The position numbers and the translations under genes are program-made. Positions 32,187 to 41,109 of a stretch of DNA of 64,000 nucleotides are shown one piece after another (the stretch's first letter is position 1; the number at the start of each line of letters is the position of its first letter). The DNA is from Variovorax paradoxus (GTDB lineage Bacteria; Pseudomonadota; Gammaproteobacteria; Burkholderiales; Burkholderiaceae_C), in the NCBI RefSeq assembly GCF_024734665.1, contig NZ_CP102931.1, forward strand, positions 7,079,501 through 7,143,500, read 5' to 3'. The notes beneath the pieces were generated by a model that was not told the origin of the DNA, searched no databases, and saw nothing but the letters and a program-made list of their open reading frames with translations.

Positions 32187-34850
32187 ATGAACGCCCCGAT
32201 TTCCGCCGACCAGATGCGCGCCTTGCTGCTCGACCCGCAGCTTTCGCACGACCCCGATCCCGCCGAGACCGCCGAATGGCGCGACGCCTTCGTGGCGCTG
32301 GCGCAAACGCAGGGGCCGCAGCGTGCCAGGCAGATGCTGGTCGAGCTGGCGCGTCTCGCGCGGCAGCAGCGCATCGGCTGGCAGCCCGAACTCGCGACAC
32401 CGTACGTCAACACCATCGCCGCGGAAGACCAGCCGCCGTTCCCGGGCGACCTTGCCATCGAGGAAAAGCTCGCCTCGCTGATGCGCTGGAACGCGCTCGC
32501 AATGGTGGCCAAGGCCAACCAGGCGTATGGCGAACTCGGCGGCCACATCGCCAGCTATGCGAGCGCGGCCGACCTGTTCGAAACCGGCTTCAATCACTTC
32601 TTCCATGCGCGCAGCGAGCAGCATCGCGGCGACCTCGTGTTCTTCCAGCCGCACAGCGCCCCGGGCGTCTATGCGCGGGCTTACCTCGAAGGCCGCCTCA
32701 GCGAAGAAGACCTGAAGCACTACCGCCAGGAGCTCACCGCTCCCGCCTTCGTCGACGGCAGCGGCGCGCGCGGCCTGTGCAGCTATCCGCACCCGTATCT
32801 GATGCCGGACTTCTGGCAGTTCCCCACCGGCTCGATGGGCATCGGCCCCATCAGCTCGATCTATCACGCGCGCTTCATGCGCTACCTCACGCACCGCAAC
32901 CTGCTGAACTGCGAAGGCCGCAAGGTGTGGGGCGTGTTCGGCGACGGCGAGATGGACGAGCCCGAATCGATGAGCGCGCTGACGCTCGCCGCGCGCGAAA
33001 AACTCGACAACCTCGTGTGGGTCGTCAACTGCAACCTGCAGCGCCTCGATGGCCCGGTGCGCGGCAACGGCCGCATCATCGACGAGCTCGAAAAGCTCTT
33101 CGCGGGCGCCGGCTGGAACGTCATCAAGCTCGTGTGGGGCAGCGACTGGGACGGCCTGTTCGCGCAAGACGTGAGTGGCGCCCTGGCCCGCGTGTTCGCC
33201 AACACCGTCGACGGCCAGATGCAGACCTTCGCCGCGAAAGACGGCCGCTTCAACCGCGACAACTTCTTCGGCCAGAACCCCGAACTCGCGCGCCTGGCCG
33301 AAGGCATGACCGACGAGCAGATTGACCGCCTCAAGCGCGGCGGCCACGACCTCGTGAAGATCCATGCCGCTTATGCGGCGGCGGCCAAGCACAAGGGCCA
33401 GCCCACCGTGATCCTCGCCCACACCAAGAAGGGCTACGGCATGGGCAGCGCCGCGCAGGGCAAGATGACCACGCACTCGCACAAGAAGATGGGCGACGTG
33501 GACCTCATCGAATTCCGCGACCGCTTCAACCTGCCGCTGACCGATGCGCAGGCCACCGCGATGGACTTCTACCGCCCGGCCGAAGACAGCGCCGAGATGC
33601 GCTACCTGCGCCAGCACCGCGAATCGCTCGGCGGCGCCATGCCGCGCCGCGAGACCGCCTGCGACGTGGTGGCCAAGCCCGACATCGCGAGCTACGCGCA
33701 GTTCGCCACCGCCGCCGCCGGCAAGGAAATGAGCACCACCATGGCCTTCGTGCGCATGCTGGGCAACCTCATGAAGGACCAAGCCCTGGGCCCGCGCATC
33801 GTGCCCATCGTGGCTGACGAGGCGCGCACCTTCGGTATGGCCAACCTGTTCAAGCAGGTCGGCATCTACTCGAGCGTGGGCCAGCGCTATGCGCCGGAAG
33901 ACATCGGCTCGGTGCTGAGCTATCGCGAAGCCACCGACGGGCAGATCCTGGAAGAAGGCATCAGCGAGGCCGGCGCCATCGCGAGCTGGACGGCGGCGGC
34001 CACCAGCTACAGCGTGCATGGCCTGGCGATGCTGCCCTTCTACATCTACTACTCGATGTTCGGCTTCCAGCGCGTGGGCGACGCCATCTGGGCCGCGGCG
34101 GACCAGCGCGCGCGGGGCTTCTTGCTGGGCGCCACCTCGGGCCGCACCACGCTCGGCGGCGAAGGCCTGCAGCACCAGGACGGCAGCAGCCACCTCGTGG
34201 CCGCGACCATTCCCAACTGCAAGGCCTACGACCCGGCCTATGCGGGCGAGATGGCGGTGATCGTCGACGCGGGCATCCGCGAGATGATGGTCGAGCAGAA
34301 GGACGTTTTCTATTACGTCACGCTCATGAACGAGAACTACGCGCAGCCCGATGTGCCCGAGGGCGCGGAAGGCGACATCCTGCGCGGGTGCTATCGCTTC
34401 GGCACGTATGCGCCGGCCGCATCCGGTTCTGGCAAGGCGAAGAAGAAGGTCACGCTGATGGGCTCCGGCGCCATCCTCACCGAAGTCGTCAAGGCCGCGC
34501 AGCTGCTGGCCGACGAAGGCATCGAGGCCGAGGTGTTCAGCGTCACGAGCTGGAGCGAACTTGCGCGCGACGGGCTGGCCTGCGAGCAGCGCGCGTTGGC
34601 GGGCGAAGAAGCCGGCACTGCGTTCATCGCGCAGCAGCTCGGCAAGGGCAGCAAGGCGCCCATCATCGCCGCCACCGACTACGTGCGCGCCGTGTCCGAG
34701 AGCGTGCGCGCCTTCCTCCCCGAAGGCCGCCGCTACATCACGTTGGGCACCGACGGCTTCGGCCGCAGCGACACGCGCGCTGCGCTGCGCGGGTTCTTCG
34801 GTGTCGATGCGGCCAGCATCGCGCGGGCTGCCCGCCACGCGCTGAACTGA
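32187..34850 (+). CDS. aceE: Pyruvate dehydrogenase E1-type subunit, homodimeric (AceE/MdeB-like)
   Basis: An 887-residue thiamine-diphosphate enzyme that decarboxylates a 2-oxo acid and passes the acyl group to an E2 lipoyl domain. The ThDP site shows VFGDGEMDEPESMSAL ... NLVWVVNCNLQ. The remaining family motifs (GPRIVPIVADEARTFGM, GLQHQDGSSHLVA, YVRAVSESVRAFLPEGR) are intact. No aceF or lpd gene accompanies it, and it is flanked by an Lrp regulator. It may therefore be a second E1 copy used for 2-oxobutyrate or another 2-oxo acid, like MdeB, rather than the main pyruvate dehydrogenase subunit. Confidence 0.93.
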   Translation: MNAPISADQMRALLLDPQLSHDPDPAETAEWRDAFVALAQTQGPQRARQMLVELARLARQQRIGWQPELATPYVNTIAAEDQPPFPGDLAIEEKLASLMRWNALAMVAKANQAYGELGGHIASYASAADLFETGFNHFFHARSEQHRGDLVFFQPHSAPGVYARAYLEGRLSEEDLKHYRQELTAPAFVDGSGARGLCSYPHPYLMPDFWQFPTGSMGIGPISSIYHARFMRYLTHRNLLNCEGRKVWGVFGDGEMDEPESMSALTLAAREKLDNLVWVVNCNLQRLDGPVRGNGRIIDELEKLFAGAGWNVIKLVWGSDWDGLFAQDVSGALARVFANTVDGQMQTFAAKDGRFNRDNFFGQNPELARLAEGMTDEQIDRLKRGGHDLVKIHAAYAAAAKHKGQPTVILAHTKKGYGMGSAAQGKMTTHSHKKMGDVDLIEFRDRFNLPLTDAQATAMDFYRPAEDSAEMRYLRQHRESLGGAMPRRETACDVVAKPDIASYAQFATAAAGKEMSTTMAFVRMLGNLMKDQALGPRIVPIVADEARTFGMANLFKQVGIYSSVGQRYAPEDIGSVLSYREATDGQILEEGISEAGAIASWTAAATSYSVHGLAMLPFYIYYSMFGFQRVGDAIWAAADQRARGFLLGATSGRTTLGGEGLQHQDGSSHLVAATIPNCKAYDPAYAGEMAVIVDAGIREMMVEQKDVFYYVTLMNENYAQPDVPEGAEGDILRGCYRFGTYAPAASGSGKAKKKVTLMGSGAILTEVVKAAQLLADEGIEAEVFSVTSWSELARDGLACEQRALAGEEAGTAFIAQQLGKGSKAPIIAATDYVRAVSESVRAFLPEGRRYITLGTDGFGRSDTRAALRGFFGVDAASIARAARHALN

Positions 34851-34868
34851 GGCTGCGGCGGTCGCGCA

Positions 34869-34893
34869 GGGCCTGCGTTAGAGTCGCAGGCCC
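34869..34893. repeat. GC-rich inverted repeat between aceE and the FadR-type gene
   Basis: GGGCCTGCG and its complement enclose a seven-base loop, 18 bases past the aceE stop codon. There is no U tract, so it is only a possible terminator or an operator for the next gene. Confidence 0.35.
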
Positions 34894-34909
34894 CACCCCA
34901 TTCGCGCCC

Positions 34910-35686
34910 ATGACCGCCCGCTTTCAATCCCTCGCCCCCAGCGTCCGCCTGGCCGACCAGGTCGCCGATGCATTGGCCGCCGAGGTGCGCAGCGGGCGCC
35001 TGTCCGAAGGCGACCGCCTGCCGACCGAGACCGCGCTGGCCGAGCAGTTCGGCGTGAGCCGCACGGTGGTGCGCGAGGCCGTGTCGCGGCTCAAGTCGCT
35101 GGGCCTGCTCGATTCGCGCCAGGGCAGTGGCGTGTATGTGCGCGCTGCCGGCGTCGAGCCGCTGCGCTTCGAGATGCCGCACGTGGCCTCGCGCGAAGCC
35201 GTCATCCAGATGGTCGAGCTGCGCCGCGCGCTCGAAGCCGAAGTGGCCGCGCTGGCCGCCGAGCGCCGCACGCCCGACGACGTGCAGCGCATCCGCGACG
35301 CCATCGACGCGCTGCACGCCGCCGTGGAAGCGGGCGGCAACGGCGCCGACGAAGACGTGCGCTTTCACCGCGCCATCGCCGAGGCAGCGCGCAACCCCTT
35401 CCTCATCGGCACGCTGCAGTACCTGCGGCAGTTTTTGCACGGCGCTACCCGCGTCACGCGCGCCAACGAGGCGCGCCGCGCCGACTTCGCGCGCGAGGTG
35501 GCGCAGGAGCACGCGCGCATCGTCGAGGCCATCGAGGCCGGTGATCCGCTGCGCGCGCGCGAGGCGGCCAAGAACCACATGGACAACGCGATCCGCCGCA
35601 TCGAGCAGGCCGATCCCGCGTTCTGGCAGCAGGAAGGCGCGCAACTCGCGCGGCCACTGGTCGAAGGCTGGCCGATTGGCAGCTGA
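34910..35686 (+). CDS. FadR-subfamily GntR regulator of the tetronate operon
   Basis: A 258-residue regulator with a winged-helix N-terminal domain (DQVADALAAEVRSGRLSEGDRLPTETALAEQFGVSRTVVREAVSRLKS) and an FCD ligand domain containing DEDVRFHRAIAEAARNPF and EHARIVEAIEAGDPLRAREAAKNHM, whose His and Asp side chains often hold a metal. Such regulators usually repress the neighbouring sugar-acid genes until the substrate or its intermediate binds. The following operon starts about 150 bases downstream, with palindromic sites in between. Confidence 0.93.
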   Translation: MTARFQSLAPSVRLADQVADALAAEVRSGRLSEGDRLPTETALAEQFGVSRTVVREAVSRLKSLGLLDSRQGSGVYVRAAGVEPLRFEMPHVASREAVIQMVELRRALEAEVAALAAERRTPDDVQRIRDAIDALHAAVEAGGNGADEDVRFHRAIAEAARNPFLIGTLQYLRQFLHGATRVTRANEARRADFAREVAQEHARIVEAIEAGDPLRAREAAKNHMDNAIRRIEQADPAFWQQEGAQLARPLVEGWPIGS

Positions 35687-35783
35687 GGGCAGTTGAGGCA
35701 GTTGAAGGCGGCCGAGCCGACACAGAAAGACACCAGAAAGTAGCCGCGAACGGCGCGATCTCCGGGTTTACCCGGGTCAATTC

Positions 35784-35817
35784 ACAAATCTCAAATTTGT
35801 ATGATGACCTGACAAAT
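35784..35817. promoter_or_regulatory. Candidate operator cluster of the tetronate operon
   Basis: ACAAAT at 35784 and 35812 and ATTTGT at 35795 form two overlapping inverted repeats (spacers of 5 and 11 bases) in an AT-rich patch directly before the MFS gene. Location and dyad symmetry suggest a binding site for the FadR-type regulator; the match to a defined consensus is not established. Confidence 0.5.
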
Positions 35818-35838
35818 CAACCGAGACAAAGCTTTCTC

Positions 35839-37167
35839 ATGACTTCCTCGACCCTCCAGGCCGGCGCCATGCCGTCGTCCGCCGCAGCCGATGCCGCGCT
35901 CGAAAAGCGCACATACGCCAAGGTGTTCTGGCGCCTCGTGCCCTTTCTCATGCTCTGCTACGTGGTCGCGTACCTCGACCGCGTCAACGTGGGCTTCGCC
36001 AAACTGCAGATGGGGCAAGACCTGGGCTTCAGCGAAACCGTGTTCGGCCTGGGCGCGGGCATCTTCTTTCTCGGCTACTTTTTGTTCGAGGTGCCGAGCA
36101 ACCTGCTGCTCAACCGCGTGGGCGCGCGCATCTGGATCGCGCGAATCATGATCACCTGGGGCCTGCTCTCGGCCTGCTTCATGTTCGTGAAGACGCCGAC
36201 CAGCTTCTACATCCTGCGCTTCCTGCTCGGCGTGGCCGAGGCGGGCTTCTACCCGGGCGTGATCCTGTACCTCACGCACTGGTACCCGGCGCACCGGCGC
36301 GCGCGGATCATCGCGGTGTTCATGTCGGCCATTCCGGTGGCGGGCATCTTCGGCAACCCGCTGTCGGGCTGGATCATGGACAGCTTCCACGGCGTCTCGT
36401 CGATGAGCGGCTGGCAGTGGATGTTCCTGATCGAAGCCGTTCCCGCCGTGCTCGTGGGCGTGATGGTGCTGGTCTACCTCGACAACGGCATCGCCCAGGC
36501 GCGCTGGCTCAGCGCCGAAGAAAAGGCGCTGCTGCAGCGCGAGGTGGTGCGCGACGCCGCCCACGGCGCCAAGGGCCCGCACTCGGTGGCTGGCGTGTTT
36601 CGCGATGCGCGCATATGGTGGATGGCGTTCATCTACTTCGCCTTCGTCATGGGCCAATACGCACTCACCTTCTGGCTGCCCACGCTGGTCAAGGCCACGG
36701 GCGTGCAGGGCAACCTGAACATCGGGCTGCTCAGCGCCATTCCGTTCGTCTGCGCCATCGTCGCGATGAACCTCTTCGGCCGCAGCGCCGACCGCCGCCA
36801 GGAGCGCCGCTGGCACCTGATCGTTCCCGCGCTGATGGGTGCGATCGGCTTCACCGTCGCGGCTTCGTACACGCAGAACACGGTCGTGTCGCTGGCGTTC
36901 CTCTCGCTCGCCGCAGCCGGCGTGCTGACCTGCGCGCCGCTCTTCTGGTCGCTGCCCACAGCCTTTCTCACGGGCACGGCGGCGGCGGCCGGCATCGCGG
37001 CCATCAATTCGGTGGGCAACCTCGCGGGCTTCGTGAGCCCGTACCTCATCGGTTACCTGAAAGACCTGACGGGCAGCACGCAGATCGGCATGTACGTGCT
37101 GGCCGGTGCGCTGGTGCTCGGCGCCATCGGCGTGTGGCTCACGCCCAAGCAACTCGTGAATCGCTGA
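35839..37167 (+). CDS. MFS transporter, anion:cation symporter type (sugar-acid importer)
   Basis: A 442-residue twelve-helix MFS protein. AYLDRVNVGFAKLQMGQDLGFSETVFGLGAGIFFLGYFLFEVPSNLLL is the ACS-family opening, and WYPAHRRARIIAVFMSAIPVAG lies near helix 5. This family includes tartrate, galactarate and glucarate importers, and the position at the head of the operon points to threonate/erythronate uptake by proton symport. The ATG at 35839 is preferred to a TTG at 35797, which would place the start inside the operator region. Confidence 0.92.
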   Translation: MTSSTLQAGAMPSSAAADAALEKRTYAKVFWRLVPFLMLCYVVAYLDRVNVGFAKLQMGQDLGFSETVFGLGAGIFFLGYFLFEVPSNLLLNRVGARIWIARIMITWGLLSACFMFVKTPTSFYILRFLLGVAEAGFYPGVILYLTHWYPAHRRARIIAVFMSAIPVAGIFGNPLSGWIMDSFHGVSSMSGWQWMFLIEAVPAVLVGVMVLVYLDNGIAQARWLSAEEKALLQREVVRDAAHGAKGPHSVAGVFRDARIWWMAFIYFAFVMGQYALTFWLPTLVKATGVQGNLNIGLLSAIPFVCAIVAMNLFGRSADRRQERRWHLIVPALMGAIGFTVAASYTQNTVVSLAFLSLAAAGVLTCAPLFWSLPTAFLTGTAAAAGIAAINSVGNLAGFVSPYLIGYLKDLTGSTQIGMYVLAGALVLGAIGVWLTPKQLVNR

Positions 37168-37190
37168 TCCTCGAAAGAAAGAATCCCTGC

Positions 37191-38114
37191 ATGACTTCCA
37201 TCACCAACTCCTCCGTCGTCGGCCTCGTGGGCCTCGGCGCCATGGGCGCCGGCATGGCGCAATCGCTGCGCCGCGCGGGCCATGCGCCGCATGTGTTCGA
37301 CGTGCGCCGCGAGGTCGCCGAAGCCTTCGCGCGCGACGGTGGCACGGCCTGCGACACGCTGGCCGCGCTCGGCGCGCAGTGCGACATCGTGGTCAGCGTC
37401 GTCGTGAATGCGGCGCAGACAGAGTCTGTGCTGTTCGGCGACGGCACCACGCCCGGCTGCGCCGCGTCGATGAAGCCCGGCAGCCTGTTCGTGATGTGCT
37501 CCACCGTCGATCCGAACTGGTCCGTGGCGCTCGAGGCGCGCCTCGAGAAGCTGGGCATCCTGTACCTCGACGCGCCCATCTCCGGCGGCGCAGCGAAGGC
37601 TGCGAGCGGCCAGATGACGATGATGACCGCCGGCACGCCCGCCGCCTACGAGAAGGCCGGCGCGGTGCTCGACGCGATGGCCGCCAAGGTCTACCGCCTG
37701 GGCGACAGCGCGGGCGCGGGCAGCAAGGTGAAAGTCATCAACCAGCTGCTGGCCGGCGTGCACATCGCAGCGGCGGCCGAGGCCATGGCGCTGGGCCTGC
37801 GCGAAGGCGTGGACCCTGCGGCGCTGTACGAAGTCATCACGCACAGCGCCGGCAACAGCTGGATGTTCGAGAACCGCATGGCGCACGTGCTCGCCGGCGA
37901 CTACACGCCGCTATCGGCCGTCGACATCTTCGTGAAGGACCTCGGGCTGGTGCTCGACGTGGCGCGCGCAAGCAAGTTTCCGCTGCCGCTGTCGTCCACC
38001 GCGCACCAGATGTTCATGCAGGCCTCGACCGCGGGCTACGCGCGTGAAGACGACAGCGCGGTGATCAAGATCTTCCCGGGCATCGAAGTGCCGGCGCCGA
38101 AAAAACAGGCCTGA
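37191..38114 (+). CDS. ltnD: L-threonate dehydrogenase
   Basis: A 307-residue member of the beta-hydroxyacid dehydrogenase family. The NAD site is VGLVGLGAMGAGMAQSL, the substrate loop DAPISGGAAKAASGQM, and the catalytic lysine lies in SKVKVINQLLAG. LtnD oxidises L-threonate at C2 to 2-dehydro-L-erythronate. The identification rests on sequence plus the direct neighbours DenD, OtnK, OtnC and OtnI; on sequence alone it could be another beta-hydroxyacid dehydrogenase. Only 23 bases separate it from the transporter. Confidence 0.85.
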   Translation: MTSITNSSVVGLVGLGAMGAGMAQSLRRAGHAPHVFDVRREVAEAFARDGGTACDTLAALGAQCDIVVSVVVNAAQTESVLFGDGTTPGCAASMKPGSLFVMCSTVDPNWSVALEARLEKLGILYLDAPISGGAAKAASGQMTMMTAGTPAAYEKAGAVLDAMAAKVYRLGDSAGAGSKVKVINQLLAGVHIAAAAEAMALGLREGVDPAALYEVITHSAGNSWMFENRMAHVLAGDYTPLSAVDIFVKDLGLVLDVARASKFPLPLSSTAHQMFMQASTAGYAREDDSAVIKIFPGIEVPAPKKQA

Positions 38115-38140
38115 ACAAGACAAGAAGGACACACTCGCTC

Positions 38141-39157
38141 ATGAACATCCTCATCACCGGCGGCTGCGGCTTCCTTGGCGCCCGCCTCGCCCGCACGCTG
38201 CTCGCGGGCGGCAACCTCGCACTGGCCGGCGGCGCCGCGCAGCCCGTGTCGCGCATCACCCTGGCCGACCGCGTGCCGCCACCCGCCGACCTGGCCGGCG
38301 ACGCGCGCGTGCAGTTCGTGCAGGGCGACCTGTACGAGCAGGCCGGCAACGGCGCGCTGCCGCTGGCCGACACCGACGCGGTGTTCCACCTCGCCGCCGC
38401 AGTGAGCGGCGAATGCGAGGCGGATTTCGACCTCGGCATGCGCAGCAACCTCGACACCACACGCGCCCTGCTCGAAGCCTGCCGCCGCGCAGGCCACTCG
38501 CCGGTGTTCGTGTTCTCCAGCTCGGTCGCAGTGTTCGGCGATTCGCCCGAGCAGCGCCTGCCCGCCGTGATCGAAGACACCACGCTGCCGACCCCGCAGA
38601 ACAGCTACGGCATCCAGAAATTCATCGGCGAGCAGCTTGTTGCCGACTTCACGCGCAAGGGCTTCGTGCAGGGCCGCAACGTGCGGCTCATGACGGTGTC
38701 GGTGCGCCCCGGCCGCCCCAACGGCGCGGCCTCCAGCTTCCTGAGCGGCATGCTGCGCGAGCCATTGGCCGGTGAACGCGCACGCTGCCCCGTGTCGCCC
38801 GACACGCCCGTCGCGCTGGCTTCGCCTGGCAACACCGTCGCCGGCATCGTGCGCGCGGCCACTGCCAGTGCCACCGAGTGGGGTGCCCGCACCGCCATCA
38901 ACCTGCCGGCACTGACGACCACCGTGCGCGAGATGGCGCAGGCGCTAGAGCGCATCGCCGGCAAGGACGCCACCGGCCTGATCGACTGGGAGCCCGACGC
39001 CGCCATCGCGAAGATCGTCACCAGCTGGCCCAGCCGCATCCACGCGGCACGCGCCGAGGCGCTGGGCCTGAAGGCCGACGCGAGCTTCGACGCCATCCTG
39101 CGCGACTACGTGCGCGAGAACGCACAGGCCGTGAAGCTGCCCGTTGCGAAGGACTGA
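38141..39157 (+). CDS. denD: D-erythronate dehydrogenase
   Basis: A 338-residue extended short-chain dehydrogenase. The NAD motif is ILITGGCGFLGARLAR, followed by DAVFHLAAAVSGECEADFDLGMRSN, and the catalytic Tyr-Lys pair is in NSYGIQKFIGEQL. The family DenD oxidises D-erythronate at C2 to 2-dehydro-D-erythronate. Combination with LtnD means the operon can take both four-carbon acids into a shared route. It is 26 bases after ltnD. Confidence 0.9.
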   Translation: MNILITGGCGFLGARLARTLLAGGNLALAGGAAQPVSRITLADRVPPPADLAGDARVQFVQGDLYEQAGNGALPLADTDAVFHLAAAVSGECEADFDLGMRSNLDTTRALLEACRRAGHSPVFVFSSSVAVFGDSPEQRLPAVIEDTTLPTPQNSYGIQKFIGEQLVADFTRKGFVQGRNVRLMTVSVRPGRPNGAASSFLSGMLREPLAGERARCPVSPDTPVALASPGNTVAGIVRAATASATEWGARTAINLPALTTTVREMAQALERIAGKDATGLIDWEPDAAIAKIVTSWPSRIHAARAEALGLKADASFDAILRDYVRENAQAVKLPVAKD

Positions 39158-39163
39158 AGAGCC

Positions 39164-40435
39164 ATGGCAAAGCTAGTGCTCGGCTGCATCGCCGACGATT
39201 TCACGGGCGCCACCGACCTCGCCAACAACCTCGTGCGCGCTGGTATGCGCGTGGTGCAGGCCATCGGCGTGCCCGAAGGCCCGCTCGATGCGGATGTAGA
39301 TGCCGTTGTCGTCGCGCTCAAGTCGCGCACCATCGCACCGGCCGAGGCCATCGCGCAGTCGCTCGATGCGCTGCGCTGGCTGCAGTCGCAGGGCGCGCAG
39401 CAGATCTATTTCAAGTACTGCTCCACCTTCGACAGCACGGCCCAAGGCAACATCGGCCCCGTGACCGAGGCGCTGATGGACGCGCTGCAATGCGACTTCA
39501 CCATCGCGACGCCCGCCTTCCCCGACAACAAGCGCACCGTGTTCAAGGGCTACCTGTTCGCGGGTGACGTGTTGCTCAACGAGAGCGGCATGCAGAACCA
39601 CCCGCTCACGCCGATGACCGACCCGAACCTCGTGCGCGTGCTGCAGGCGCAGTGCAAGCGCAAGGTGGGCCTGATCGACTACACGGTGGTGGCGCGCGGC
39701 GCGGCTGCCATCGACGAGCGCATCGCTCAGCTGAAGGCCGAGGGCGTGACGATCGCCGTCGTCGACGCGGTGTCGAACGACGACCTTCTGCGCATGGGCC
39801 CGGCGCTCGCGAAGATGCCGTTGCTCACCGCGGGCTCGGGCGTGGCCATCGGCCTGCCGGCCAACTTCGGACTCGCGCCTTCTTCGCAGGCCAGTGCATT
39901 GCCAAAGGCCGGCGGCAAGACGGCGGTGGTCTCGGGCAGCTGCTCGCTGGCCACCAACCGGCAGGTGCTCGACTTCATCCAGCGCGGCGGCGCGGCAATG
40001 GCCATCGACCCGCTGCGCATCGCGGCGGGCGTGGACGTTGCCGCCGAGGCTCTGGCCTGGGCCACGCCTCTGATCGACAAGGGCCCTGTGCTCGTCTACT
40101 CGACCGCCGAAGCCGGCGCCGTGAAGTCGGTGCAAGGCAGACTCGGTGTCGAGGAAGCCGGCGCGATGGTCGAACGCACCATTGCAGCCATCGCGCGCGG
40201 CCTGGTCGAACGCGGTGTGCACCAACTGGTGGTGGCCGGCGGCGAGACCTCGGGCGCATGCGTGCAGGCACTGGGCATCGCGCAGATGCAGATCGGCCCG
40301 CAGATCGACCCCGGTGTGCCGTGGTGCTATGCGCGTTCTGACGCTGCGCCGGAGGCAGGCGTGCACATCGCGCTGAAGTCCGGCAACTTTGGCAGCGACG
40401 ATTTCTTCACCAAGGCCTTTACAGTGCTCGCATGA
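39164..40435 (+). CDS. otnK: 3-oxo-tetronate kinase
   Basis: A 423-residue DUF1537 (OtnK-type) kinase. The N-terminal DDFTGATDLANNLVRAGMRV and GSCSLATNRQVLDF are the substrate and nucleotide family signatures; the C-terminal VVAGGETSGACVQALGI with GVPWCYARSD is typical too. It phosphorylates 3-oxo-tetronate at O4. Its stop codon overlaps the otnC ATG by four bases, and only six bases separate it from denD. Confidence 0.95.
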   Translation: MAKLVLGCIADDFTGATDLANNLVRAGMRVVQAIGVPEGPLDADVDAVVVALKSRTIAPAEAIAQSLDALRWLQSQGAQQIYFKYCSTFDSTAQGNIGPVTEALMDALQCDFTIATPAFPDNKRTVFKGYLFAGDVLLNESGMQNHPLTPMTDPNLVRVLQAQCKRKVGLIDYTVVARGAAAIDERIAQLKAEGVTIAVVDAVSNDDLLRMGPALAKMPLLTAGSGVAIGLPANFGLAPSSQASALPKAGGKTAVVSGSCSLATNRQVLDFIQRGGAAMAIDPLRIAAGVDVAAEALAWATPLIDKGPVLVYSTAEAGAVKSVQGRLGVEEAGAMVERTIAAIARGLVERGVHQLVVAGGETSGACVQALGIAQMQIGPQIDPGVPWCYARSDAAPEAGVHIALKSGNFGSDDFFTKAFTVLA

Positions 40436-41097
40436 CCGAGAACGAAGCCCGCGAAGAAATCTGCCGCGTCGGCCGCAGCCTGTTCGAGCGCGGCTACGTG
40501 CATGCCACCGCCGGCAACATCAGCGTGCGGCTGGACGACGGCTTTCTCATCACGCCGACCGATGCCTGCCTCGGCTTTCTCGACCCGGCGCGATTGGCCA
40601 GACTCGATGCGCAAGGCCAGCAGACCAGCGGAGACCGCGCCAGCAAGACCATCGCACTGCACACGCGCATCTACGCCGCCGCGCGCAAGTTCGATGCGAA
40701 CACGGCCTGCGTGATTCACACCCACAGCACGCACTGCGTCGCGCTCACGCTGAACGAGCCGGGCGACGAACTGCTGCCCGCGCTTACACCGTATTTCGTG
40801 ATGAAGGTCGGCCACGTGCCAGTCATTGCGTACCACCGCCCCGGCGCGCCCGAAGCGGCCGAGCAGGTGGCACAAACCGTCGAGCGCTTCGGCACTGCCG
40901 GCACGCCGATTCGCGCCGTGATGCTCACGCGCCTCGGCCCCAACGTCTGGCACGACACGCCGGCCGCCGCCATGGCAGTGCTCGAGGAACTCGAAGAAAC
41001 CGCACGGCTTCAGCAGCTCACGCAGGCCGCACGGCCCGAGCCGCTGAACGCCGATCAGATCGATGAACTGCGCCGTACCTTCGGTGCGCGCTGGTAG
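40432..41097 (+). CDS. otnC: 3-oxo-tetronate 4-phosphate decarboxylase (class II aldolase family)
   Basis: A 221-residue zinc-dependent aldolase-type enzyme. Zinc ligands appear as His in YVHATAGNISVRLDDGF and the HTHSTH segment. OtnC decarboxylates 3-oxo-tetronate 4-phosphate to dihydroxyacetone phosphate and CO2, delivering the carbon to glycolysis. Fuculose-phosphate aldolase is the closest alternative, but the operon context decides. The ATG is shared with the otnK stop. Confidence 0.93.
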   Translation: MTENEAREEICRVGRSLFERGYVHATAGNISVRLDDGFLITPTDACLGFLDPARLARLDAQGQQTSGDRASKTIALHTRIYAAARKFDANTACVIHTHSTHCVALTLNEPGDELLPALTPYFVMKVGHVPVIAYHRPGAPEAAEQVAQTVERFGTAGTPIRAVMLTRLGPNVWHDTPAAAMAVLEELEETARLQQLTQAARPEPLNADQIDELRRTFGARW

Positions 41098-41109
41098 TAC
41101 AAACACCCC

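Noticed and set aside
32154..34838. 894-codon open frame antisense to aceE
   Set aside because: Same reason as above; the aceE motifs are intact on the plus strand.
35797..35838. TTG start for the MFS transporter
   Set aside because: It lies inside the operator dyads and adds residues not typical of the family.
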